Shown: positions 1-5,907 of the stretch, in pieces
Layout of the letters: each line of letters starts with the position of its first letter
Position numbering within the stretch: position 1 is the stretch's first letter
Made by a program: the position numbers and the translations under genes
Assembly: GCA_018830745.1 (NCBI GenBank)
Contig: JAHJRU010000088.1
Location: forward strand, 1 to 6,263
Length of the DNA: 6,263 nt
Direction of reading: 5' to 3'
DNA from: Chloroflexota bacterium
GTDB taxonomy: Bacteria > Chloroflexota > Dehalococcoidia > Dehalococcoidales > JAHJRU01
Notes under the pieces: generated by a model
The model's database searches: none
Told to the model about the DNA's origin: nothing
Seen by the model: only the letters and a program-made list of their open reading frames with translations

Positions 1-1
1 T

Positions 2-103
2 ACCTATGATGGTTTTCTTGAGACCAATAATCGCAGCAGGATCGGGGAGTTTGCTGAACTCATAAAGTTTTGTAGCGGGGATAGACAAATAGGGATTAGA
101 TAG
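2..103 (+). CDS. C-terminal end of an unrecognised upstream gene (partial)
   Basis: An open frame enters from the left edge and stops at TAG 101-103, giving the last 33 residues of a protein. The tail includes an amphipathic stretch (GEFAELIKF) but I do not recognise the family. The opposite strand is also open, in the same codon register, from 160 down to the left edge, and its translation looks protein-like too (for example NPYLSIPATKLYEF). That reading has no ATG, and its GTG at 124-122 has no Shine-Dalgarno sequence, so I prefer the + strand. A GC-rich hairpin (GCCTC, 4-base loop, GAGGC; 105-118) follows the stop, but no T-run follows it. The remaining bases to 186 hold only the leader of the next gene. 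Confidence is low because only the edge of the gene is visible. Confidence 0.35.
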   Translation, partial: TYDGFLETNNRSRIGEFAELIKFCSGDRQIGIR

Positions 104-186
104 GGCCTCCCACGAGGCACCCACTACTACGGGGGAATAGAATTTCGATGTAGAAGTCTCTTAGAGTTTCTGAGGTAAGAAAAGAG

Positions 187-336
187 TTGAATAGTTGGTT
201 GATTGCTCTGTTTTCGGGTATCGGCGGTGTAATCATAACATTATTGGTAAGATGGTTTTTTCAGTGGTGGGGGAAACCACAATTGGTGATTGATTTTGAA
301 GAATACGATAATCAGAAACCATACATACTAGACCAA
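187..336 (+). pseudogene. N-terminal fragment of a small membrane-anchored protein
   Basis: TTG at 187 opens a frame whose first 26 or so residues form a transmembrane helix (WLIALFSGIGGVIITLLV, then RWFFQWW). A soluble start follows (KPQLVIDFEEYDNQKPYILDQ, about residues 30-50). A GAGGT at 172-176 lies 10 bases upstream, a usable ribosome site. This reads as an authentic start of a membrane-anchored protein with a cytoplasmic domain, but that domain never appears. After about residue 50 the translation is no longer convincing and runs through what looks like promoter DNA. The frame stays open and joins the antitoxin in phase at 481, so a 189-residue fusion is formally possible. I infer that the gene was truncated when the toxin-antitoxin/RM cassette was placed here. 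The exact breakpoint (about 336) is an estimate. Confidence 0.45.
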
Positions 337-411
337 TTTATGGGACGCATTACGCAGAGTTGCCCCATCTGGGAGGCATTGAACTTTACGCTAAATTGTT
401 CACCTCTAGCC

Positions 412-440
412 TTGACATTCACTCCGGTCATTGTTACAAT
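412..440 (+). promoter_or_regulatory. Sigma-70 type promoter of the toxin-antitoxin/RM operon
   Basis: A perfect -35 box TTGACA (412-417) is separated by exactly 17 bases from TACAAT (435-440), one base from the consensus -10. Transcription would begin near 447, giving a leader of about 34 bases before the antitoxin ATG at 481. This is the best promoter-like sequence seen upstream of the operon. No comparable promoter was seen in the short gaps before the RM or SIR2-like genes, so it may serve all of them. Confidence 0.75.
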
Positions 441-460
441 ACTTATACGTCTGTATGTAT
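439..460 (+). promoter_or_regulatory. Candidate operator overlapping the -10 box and transcription start
   Basis: Two ATAC units (439-442, 445-448) are followed by two GTAT units (453-456, 457-460), their reverse complement. They form an imperfect palindrome over the -10 end and the predicted start of transcription. Ribbon-helix-helix antitoxins usually repress their own promoters by binding short inverted or tandem repeats here, and the next gene encodes such a protein. The two arms are not perfectly symmetric (spacers of 2 and 0), so this is a suggestion from position and repetition, not a recognised site. Confidence 0.35.
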
Positions 461-480
461 CTATGTCTTGGAGGTGTAAT

Positions 481-756
481 ATGAGTAGAAAGATGACTGT
501 CGTGTTTCATAACGAAGATCTCTACACATATCTGAAGGTTGAAGCAGCAAGGCGACATATGCCAGCAAGCGAAATCATTGCTGACGCTGTTAGTGAATGG
601 CTGGAGAGTCGTGAAGATGCTGAATTGTTACCCGTAATTGATTCAGCCCGTACCGAATGGAAAGAGAAGGGTGGGCGTCCCTGGTCTGAAGCTGAACGTG
701 AATTAGAGGAATCAATTAGTCGTCGTGAAGGAGCTGCCGAGGCAAAGCGTGTATAG
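481..756 (+). CDS. Ribbon-helix-helix type II antitoxin
   Basis: The 91-residue protein has the layout of a CopG/RHH antitoxin. A short N-terminal strand (about residues 4-10, KMTVVFH) and two helices (about 13-25 and 29-42, with the turn around MPASE) would form the DNA-binding dimer. The charged C-terminal half (about 55-91, rich in E, K and R) would wrap the toxin. I chose ATG 481 because GGAGGTG at 470-476 lies 4 bases upstream and a strong promoter lies just before it. The same frame is open back to TTG 187, but that extension is a different gene fragment. Its last 8 bases overlap the start of the RelE-type toxin gene, the usual arrangement for translational coupling. It is expected to neutralise the toxin and repress the operon. 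The family call is from fold-level pattern, not a named relative. Confidence 0.8.
   Translation: MSRKMTVVFHNEDLYTYLKVEAARRHMPASEIIADAVSEWLESREDAELLPVIDSARTEWKEKGGRPWSEAERELEESISRREGAAEAKRV
739..742 (+). promoter_or_regulatory. Ribosome binding site that sets the toxin start
   Basis: GAGG lies 6 bases before GTG 749, inside the end of the antitoxin gene. The alternative upstream GTG at 725 has its nearest GAGGA about 14 bases away, which is too far. Starting at 749 also gives the N-terminus YRIEIS, which matches how RelE/ParE proteins usually begin. Confidence 0.6.
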
Positions 757-1021
757 AATAGAGATTTCACCGGCAGCCGACCGCGACCTGGAAAAGCTCA
801 AAGGCCGAATTAGAAGGCAAGACTTTGAGCGTTTAAGAGTCGCTGTTAGCGGTCTGGCTGAGGAACCTCGTCCTCAAGGGGTGAGGAAGATAAAGGGTGC
901 GGAGAGAGCTTACCGCATCAGGATGGGGAACTATAGGGTGGTTTATGAGGTCTATGACAACGATAATTTAGTCCTTATTCTGCAAGTAGCGCGCAGGAGC
1001 GAGACAACCTACCGGCAATAG
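749..1021 (+). CDS. RelE/ParE-superfamily type II toxin
   Basis: The 90-residue basic protein matches the RelE/ParE fold. It has an N-terminal strand (YRIEIS, 2-7), a helical hairpin (about 8-38, containing AADRDLEKL and FERLRVAV), then a beta-sheet with the signature YRIRMGNYRVVYEV (55-68) and a closing strand with R82, R83 and Y88. In RelE enzymes the basic residues of this sheet and C-terminus cleave mRNA in the ribosome, while ParE relatives inhibit gyrase. I cannot tell which applies here, although the YRxRxGxYRVxY pattern is commonest in RelE-type proteins. The start is GTG 749; a start at GTG 725 would add 8 residues. It overlaps the antitoxin by 8 bases, and its stop lies 9 bases before the RM enzyme start, so toxin and RM enzyme should be cotranscribed. 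Confidence 0.85.
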   Translation: MYRIEISPAADRDLEKLKGRIRRQDFERLRVAVSGLAEEPRPQGVRKIKGAERAYRIRMGNYRVVYEVYDNDNLVLILQVARRSETTYRQ

Positions 1022-1030
1022 GTATGAGTG

Positions 1031-4000
1031 ATGAGCGATGAAATAAAACCCTTTCAAAGCTACATACACGATATTGAAAAGGCACTGGCGGCTGGCGATG
1101 CTACTGAACACACCCACCGCCCGGCGCTTAAGGCATTTACAGAAGACTTTTCCGCAGGTGTCGTTGCCACCAACGAGCCAAAACATATCGAGTGCGGCGC
1201 TCCTGACTTCATCCTCAGAAAAGGCTCGGTCACCGTCGGCTATATCGAGGCCAAGGACATCGGCAAGAGCCTGGATGAAATGGAGAAGTCGGAGCAGCTA
1301 AACCGCTACCTTGATTCACTCACTAACCTGATTCTTACCGACTACCTTGAGTTCCGCTGGTACGTTAATGGCGAGTGCCGCCTTAAAGCCCGTCTAGGAA
1401 GTCCCACCAAAGACGGTAAAATCAGGCGAGATAAAGACGGCTTTCAGGGTGTAGCAGAACTTTTCAGTAATTTCCTCTCACATAGAGCCGAAGGCGTGGG
1501 CACTCCCAAGGAGCTTGCCCGGCGCATGGCCCGGCAGGCGCACCTCATCCGGAATCTCATCATTAACGCCTTTCAGAACGAGCCGGAAGGCGGCAGTCTG
1601 CACACCCAGTTGGCTGCTTTCCGCGATAATCTCATCCCCGACCTGTCGGCTGAATATTTTGCCGATATGTATGCCCAGACCATCGCCTACGGTCTGTTTG
1701 CCGCTCGCTGCACCTCCAAGACCGGTTTGTCTTTTACCCGCCTCGATGCCGCGCAAAATCTGCCGCGGACTAATCCCTTCCTGAGAAAGCTGTTCCAGTA
1801 CATCGCCGGCTACGACCTCGACGACCGTATCGCCTGGTTGGTGGATGACCTTGCGCAGGTATTAGCGCAGGCAGATATGGAAGCGGTTCTGAAGGACTTC
1901 GGTAAGCACAGCGGCAAGGAAGACCCGGTGGTGCACTTCTATGAGACCTTCCTGAAGGAGTACGACGAGAAAATCCGGGAGATGCGCGGCGTCTACTACA
2001 CGCCGGAGTCGGTGGTCTCCTACATCGTGCGCTCCGTTGACCACCTGCTGAAAACTCGCTTCAACAAACCGCAGGGGCTGGCGGATGATAAAACGCTTAT
2101 CCTCGACCCGGCGGTGGGCACGGCCACCTTCCTCTATATGGTGATAAACGAGATTCACCAGGCGAACACCGGCAAGGGACAGCAGGGCATGTGGAATAAC
2201 TACGTGGCGGAGAAGCTCCTGCCCCGCATCTTCGGCTTTGAGTTGCTAATGGCGCCCTACGCCGTGGCACACCTCAAGCTGGGGCTTTTATTACAGGAGA
2301 CAGGCTACGAGTTCCTGAGTGACCAGCGTCTTGGAATCTATATGACCAATACCCTTGAGGAAGCATTCAAAAAGTCCGAGCAACTTGCCGGTTTCAACGA
2401 GTACATTGTTGACGAAGCTAATGCTGCGGCGGAGATTAAAAAGGAAAAGCCGATTATGGTAGTGCTGGGCAATCCGCCGTATTCCGGGTTGTCAGCTAAT
2501 AGAAGTGTTCGCATACTTCCAGACCCGAAGACCGGTAAGCCGAAGCAAGAGCTTACATGGATTGGTAAACTTATCGAGGACTACAAAGTGGTTGATGGCC
2601 AGCCACTTAACGAACGCAAACACTGGTTACAGGACGACTACGTTAAGTTTATCCGGTTTGGTCAATGGCGAATAGAGCGCACGGGAGGAGGCATACTTGC
2701 CTTTATCACAAACCACGGCTACATCGATAACCCAACCTTCCGCGGCATGCGTCAGTCCCTGATTAACACCTTCACCGATATTTATATCTTAAATCTCCAC
2801 GGCAACTCCAAGAAAAAAGAGGTTGCCCCGGACGGTGGCAAGGACGAAAACGTCTTTGATATCCAACAGGGAGTGGCCATCTGCCTGCTGATAAAAGATC
2901 CGGGCAATTCGGCGCCATCCAAAGTGCATTATGCTGACCTCTGGGGACTTCGAGAAGGGAAGTACCAAGCTCTTTTCGAGACAGATGTTAATGATACCCC
3001 GTGGAAAGAATTAACTCCGAACAGCCCATTCTACTTTTTCATACCCAGGGACGAAGTACTCAAGCCTGAATATGAGAAAGGATGGAAGGTGACAGAAATA
3101 TTCCCAATTAATACCAACGGTATTGTTACGGCCCGGGATGGCATTGTCATTGATTTTACCAGTCAGGAACTTTACAAAAGAATGGCTGAATTTGCCGATC
3201 CATCGATAAATGATGATGATTTGCGTTACAAGTATTTTGGAAATAAGGCAGAGGGGAAATACCCGCCTGGCGATACACGTGGCTGGAAATTGCCAGAGGC
3301 GAGAAAAAAACTACAAAGCGAACCGGACTTATCCAAATATATCAAGCCCTGTTTGTACCGTCCCTTTGACGTACGAAAGCTATATTATATGGAACATATG
3401 GTAGATTGGCCGCGCACGGACATAATGAGACACTTAATTCACGAAAACAAATCAATAATATGCCCGCGGCGGGTTGAGACAGTCGGTGATTGGCAACATG
3501 TGTTTTGTGGTGTGGATATAATCGATCATGTTACGGTTTCTTTAAAAACCGTTGATTATCTTTTCCCCCTCTACCTCTACCCCGCCGAAGGCGAAATGCA
3601 GTTTGAGGGCGGTAACCGCCGTCCCAATCTAAACCCGGAGTTCGTCAAGGCTGTCTCGGAGAAACTGGGGCTGAAGTTCATCTCAGATGGTAAAGGAGAC
3701 CTTGAGCAGACTTTTGGCCCGGAAGACGTTTTCAACTATGCCTATGCTGTCTTCCACTCACCCACCTACCGCACCCGCTACGCCGAATTCCTTAAGATGG
3801 ATTTCCCGCGCCTGCCGCTGACCTCGGACAGAGAGCTTTTCAAGGCACTGGCGGCCAAGGGTGCCGAATTGGTATCATTGCACCTCATGGAGTCGCCTGT
3901 GCTAAATAATCTCATTACCGGGTATCCCGTCACCGGCTCCAACGCCTTAGACAAGGTAACCTACGATGACAATAACCAGCGTGTCTATATCAACAAGACG

Positions 4001-4207
4001 CAGTACTTTGAGGGCGTGGCACCGGAGGTCTGGAATTTTCACATCGGTGGCTACCAGGTCTGCCAAAAATGGCTTAAAGACCGCAAGGGCAGGACGCTAA
4101 CGTATGATGAGCTAACCCACTATCAGAAGGTAATCGTGGCGCTGAAGGAGACCATCCAGCGGATGGCAAAGATAGACGGACTGATTCCCGGGTGGCCGGT
4201 GGAGTAG
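1031..4207 (+). CDS. Single-polypeptide restriction-modification enzyme, type ISP-like/IIG-like, without helicase
   Basis: A protein of about 1,058 residues combines DNA cleavage and N6-adenine methylation. Numbering is from the alternative GTG start at 1028. The N-terminal nuclease shows a PD-(D/E)xK core: PD 59-60 and EAK 74-76 (D60, E74, K76). A helical linker (about 150-310) leads to the methylase: GVYYTPESVV 321-330 (motif X), DPAVGTATF 360-368 (S-adenosylmethionine site, variant of DPAxGTGxF), FGFELL 402-407 and the catalytic NPPY 482-485. The C-terminal half is the specificity region. It ends with family signatures FHSPTYRTRYAEFLK (near 908) and FHIGGYQVCQKWLKDRKGR (near 1004), typical of type ISP enzymes such as LlaGI and LlaBIII. 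Those are about 1,500-1,600 residues because a translocase helicase follows the nuclease. No Walker A or other helicase motif is visible here, so action may resemble type IIG enzymes. Start: ATG 1031, next to GTG 1028, with AGGT at 1020-1023. It lies downstream of the toxin in the same operon. It appears intact. Confidence 0.85.
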   Translation: MSDEIKPFQSYIHDIEKALAAGDATEHTHRPALKAFTEDFSAGVVATNEPKHIECGAPDFILRKGSVTVGYIEAKDIGKSLDEMEKSEQLNRYLDSLTNLILTDYLEFRWYVNGECRLKARLGSPTKDGKIRRDKDGFQGVAELFSNFLSHRAEGVGTPKELARRMARQAHLIRNLIINAFQNEPEGGSLHTQLAAFRDNLIPDLSAEYFADMYAQTIAYGLFAARCTSKTGLSFTRLDAAQNLPRTNPFLRKLFQYIAGYDLDDRIAWLVDDLAQVLAQADMEAVLKDFGKHSGKEDPVVHFYETFLKEYDEKIREMRGVYYTPESVVSYIVRSVDHLLKTRFNKPQGLADDKTLILDPAVGTATFLYMVINEIHQANTGKGQQGMWNNYVAEKLLPRIFGFELLMAPYAVAHLKLGLLLQETGYEFLSDQRLGIYMTNTLEEAFKKSEQLAGFNEYIVDEANAAAEIKKEKPIMVVLGNPPYSGLSANRSVRILPDPKTGKPKQELTWIGKLIEDYKVVDGQPLNERKHWLQDDYVKFIRFGQWRIERTGGGILAFITNHGYIDNPTFRGMRQSLINTFTDIYILNLHGNSKKKEVAPDGGKDENVFDIQQGVAICLLIKDPGNSAPSKVHYADLWGLREGKYQALFETDVNDTPWKELTPNSPFYFFIPRDEVLKPEYEKGWKVTEIFPINTNGIVTARDGIVIDFTSQELYKRMAEFADPSINDDDLRYKYFGNKAEGKYPPGDTRGWKLPEARKKLQSEPDLSKYIKPCLYRPFDVRKLYYMEHMVDWPRTDIMRHLIHENKSIICPRRVETVGDWQHVFCGVDIIDHVTVSLKTVDYLFPLYLYPAEGEMQFEGGNRRPNLNPEFVKAVSEKLGLKFISDGKGDLEQTFGPEDVFNYAYAVFHSPTYRTRYAEFLKMDFPRLPLTSDRELFKALAAKGAELVSLHLMESPVLNNLITGYPVTGSNALDKVTYDDNNQRVYINKTQYFEGVAPEVWNFHIGGYQVCQKWLKDRKGRTLTYDELTHYQKVIVALKETIQRMAKIDGLIPGWPVE

Positions 4208-4216
4208 AGGGACAAG

Positions 4217-4618
4217 ATGGGAAATTCCGGGAGACATGTCTGGGTCCTAGGTGCTGGAGCATCCCATGAATCTGCCAGCACCCCGTTGGGAAGGAACCTA
4301 GTCTGGGACTACCATTTTGATTCTGGGATGCTCGTTCCATATGACAATAAGGGGCCAGACCTTCGCGAGGAGAATGAAAATTTCGCAAACTTTCGCACGT
4401 ATCTCGAATTAGTTGCATCAATTTTCCCTGAATTCAAATCCCTCCCTGAGCAATGGGATAATCGAGGTATGAAAGTTTTCCATTTATGTGGCAGGCTAGA
4501 AAAACGGCATTACTTTGATGAGGTGCTTGAGCTTCTGCAGAAACTGGGTAACAAGGAGGGGGCTAAACTTGTTAGGCAACTCATATTTGAGCATATAGCA
4601 GGGGCCAGTTTTGATTGA
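4217..4618 (+). CDS. SIR2-like protein, truncated by an IS3-family element
   Basis: The 133-residue product starts at ATG 4217, with GAGGGA 4207-4212 as ribosome site, 9 bases after the RM stop. Residues 8-25 (VWVLGAGASHESASTPLG) show the GAGAS loop and following PLG that characterise SIR2-like NAD-binding domains found in many defence proteins. These bind and often destroy NAD during infection. The rest (for example FDEVLELLQKLG, LVRQLIFEHIAGASFD) is helical and contains no further catalytic residue I can name. SIR2-like proteins of this type are usually several hundred residues, so most of the catalytic domain and everything after it is missing. The last sense codon, GAT 4613-4615, abuts the IS, and the stop TGA 4616-4618 is the first three bases of the IS. 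The fragment is probably inactive. The SIR2 assignment rests on the N-terminal motif alone. Confidence 0.65.
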   Translation: MGNSGRHVWVLGAGASHESASTPLGRNLVWDYHFDSGMLVPYDNKGPDLREENENFANFRTYLELVASIFPEFKSLPEQWDNRGMKVFHLCGRLEKRHYFDEVLELLQKLGNKEGAKLVRQLIFEHIAGASFD

Positions 4619-4642
4619 GGTGGTCCCCGAAATTTGGACAGG
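4616..4642 (+). repeat. Left terminal inverted repeat of the IS
   Basis: Aligned with the reverse complement of 5898-5924, 21 of 27 positions match. The first eight bases (TGAGGTGG), the CCCC at positions 10-13 and the final GGACAGG are identical; the mismatches are at 9, 14-17 and 20. Its first three bases serve as stop codon for the interrupted gene. Confidence 0.9.
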
Positions 4643-4671
4643 TTGTTAAGAGCGGGTTCTGCTCCTAAAAT
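4643..4671 (+). promoter_or_regulatory. Likely transposase promoter inside the IS
   Basis: TTGTTA (4643-4648) and TAAAAT (4666-4671) are separated by 17 bases, directly inside the left repeat and 28 bases before the orfA ATG. This is where IS3-family elements usually keep their own weak promoter. The boxes match the consensus in 4 of 6 and 5 of 6 positions. Confidence 0.5.
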
Positions 4672-4699
4672 AACAGAGACAGAATAGGAGGAGCAGGAC

Positions 4700-4984
4700 A
4701 TGAAACAGAACCGAAGGAAGCACAGCCCATCGTTCAAGGCCAGGGTAGCCCTGGAAGCGCTGAAAAGCGAGGAGACCACAGCTGAACTGGCCCACCGGTT
4801 TGAAGTTCACCCGAGCCAGATCCGTGCCTGGAAGAAGGCCCTGGCTGAAGGTGCCGCCGGCATCTTTGGCGATAACCATGACCAGAAGAAGAAAGGCGAT
4901 GAGGGCCTCATCGCCCAGCTGTACCAGCAGATTGGCCAGCTCAAGGTGGAGCGGGATTTCTTGGAGAGCAGGTTCGGTCGCTGA
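4700..4984 (+). CDS. IS3-family transposase OrfA (helix-turn-helix protein)
   Basis: The 94-residue protein has the expected OrfA layout. A helix-turn-helix of the Tnp_1 type covers about residues 8-50 ([11 protein letters not shown], then TAELAHRF, then [10 protein letters not shown]) and binds the IS ends. A C-terminal coiled coil has leucines at exact seven-residue spacing (L74, L81, L88) for multimerisation with itself and the fused transposase. ATG 4700 is chosen because TAGGAGGAG at 4685-4693 lies 6 bases upstream. Its stop TGA 4982-4984 overlaps the frame of orfB, which is open from 4903. On its own OrfA usually restrains transposition; joined to OrfB it forms the active enzyme. Confidence 0.9.
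   Translation: MKQNRRKHSPSFKARVALEALKSEETTAELAHRFEVHPSQIRAWKKALAEGAAGIFGDNHDQKKKGDEGLIAQLYQQIGQLKVERDFLESRFGR
4903..4984 (+). other. orfA/orfB overlap, site of frameshift or coupled restart
   Basis: The orfB frame has no stop from 4903 onward, so the two frames overlap for 82 bases and a -1 shift here would give the OrfAB transposase. I find no A6G or other X XXY YYZ slippery heptamer in the overlap. The stop is embedded in CTGA (4981-4984), and GTG 4987 follows 2 bases after the stop, with AGGT at 4970-4973. Termination and restart is therefore a plausible alternative to frameshifting. Confidence 0.5.
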
Positions 4985-4986
4985 GC

Positions 4987-5907
4987 GTGGAGCGGCGGCG
5001 TGCCGTGGTCGACCGCCGGCATCCGTCGCTCTCGGTGGTACGTCAGTGCAGGTTGCTGGACATCAGCCGCTCCGGGCTGTACTACCAGCCTGCAGGAGTC
5101 TCTGAGGAGGAACTGACTCTTATGAAGCTGATCGACCGTCAATACTTGGCCACTCCGTTCTACGGGGCACGCCGGATAGCCGCGTGGCTAAAGAAGCAGG
5201 GGTACGGGATCAACCGGAAACGTGTAAGGCGTCTGATGTGCATGATGGGGCTCAAGGCCATCTACCGGCGCCCGAGGACCAGCCAGCCAGCACCGGGCCA
5301 TAAAATCTACCCATACCTGTTGAATGGTATGAAGATAACACGGCCAAATCAGGTATGGGCAACGGATATCACCTATATCCCCATGGCACGGGGGTTCTTG
5401 TACCTGGTGGTCATCATAGACTGGTACAGCCGGTATGTGCTCTCCTGGCGCCTGTCAAACACACTGGACGCCGGCTTCTGTGTCGAGGCTCTGGAAGAGG
5501 CGCTTCGGAAGGGTCGACCGGACATCTTCAACACAGATCAGGGCGCCCAGTTCACCGGGGAGGCCTTCAGCGGGCTCCTGGAACAACACGGAATCAGAAT
5601 AAGCATGGATGGGAAAGGGCGGTATAGCGACAACCTGTTCATAGAGCGGCTGTGGCGGACGGTCAAGTACGAGGAAGTGTATCTTAAAGCGTATCAGGAT
5701 GGAAGAGATGCCAGGACCGGGATCGGAGATTATTTTCGCTTCTATAACACCGAGCGTCCCCACCAGGCACTTGGTTACCGGACACCGGCCGAGGTATTTA
5801 ACTCAATCCTGGTAGAAGCTACCGATGGAGGTATGGTAGAATCCTTAACACCGGATACCCTGAGGACAGCGGGACCCAATCTTAATATAGCCCCTATCCT
5901 GTCCTAA
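4987..5907 (+). CDS. IS3-family transposase OrfB (DDE integrase domain)
   Basis: The 306-residue protein carries the catalytic core that cuts and joins the IS ends. Residues about 45-95 form the HTH_21-type region (TPFYGARRIAAWLKK, NRKRVRRLM). The rve integrase core follows with all three acidic residues: D127 (WATDITY), D184 (NTDQGAQFT) and E220 (DNLFIERLW). The second aspartate and the glutamate are separated by 35 residues, the D(35)E spacing of the IS3 family, and RPHQALGYRTP closes the core. Length is normal and no residue appears lost. GTG 4987 is the first GTG/ATG after the orfA stop, but the frame is open back to 4903, and the CTG at 4981 overlaps that stop. In the cell it is probably made mainly as an OrfAB fusion. 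Its own stop, TAA 5905-5907, lies inside the right terminal repeat. Confidence 0.92.
   Translation: MERRRAVVDRRHPSLSVVRQCRLLDISRSGLYYQPAGVSEEELTLMKLIDRQYLATPFYGARRIAAWLKKQGYGINRKRVRRLMCMMGLKAIYRRPRTSQPAPGHKIYPYLLNGMKITRPNQVWATDITYIPMARGFLYLVVIIDWYSRYVLSWRLSNTLDAGFCVEALEEALRKGRPDIFNTDQGAQFTGEAFSGLLEQHGIRISMDGKGRYSDNLFIERLWRTVKYEEVYLKAYQDGRDARTGIGDYFRFYNTERPHQALGYRTPAEVFNSILVEATDGGMVESLTPDTLRTAGPNLNIAPILS

Noticed and set aside
105..118. GC-rich hairpin as a transcription terminator after the first gene
   Set aside because: The stem is only 5 base pairs and is followed by ACCCACTACTAC rather than a run of T.
1..160. A - strand open frame with protein-like translation running off the left edge
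   Set aside because: It has no ATG, and its GTG at 124-122 has no ribosome site. The + strand frame in the same register ends cleanly at 103. Strand cannot be settled from 160 bases, so only the + reading was listed, at low confidence.
725..748. Earlier GTG start for the toxin
   Set aside because: The Shine-Dalgarno spacing is too long, and the extra residues (KELPRQS) are unlike RelE N-termini; GTG 749 has GAGG at 6 bases.
1478..2158. Antisense open frames within the RM gene
   Set aside because: They are shadows of GC-rich coding sequence, lack ribosome sites and overlap conserved methylase motifs on the + strand.
4807..5763. Antisense and alternate-frame open frames inside the IS
   Set aside because: They overlap the intact orfA and orfB, which have full catalytic and helix-turn-helix motifs; the alternatives have no recognisable domain.
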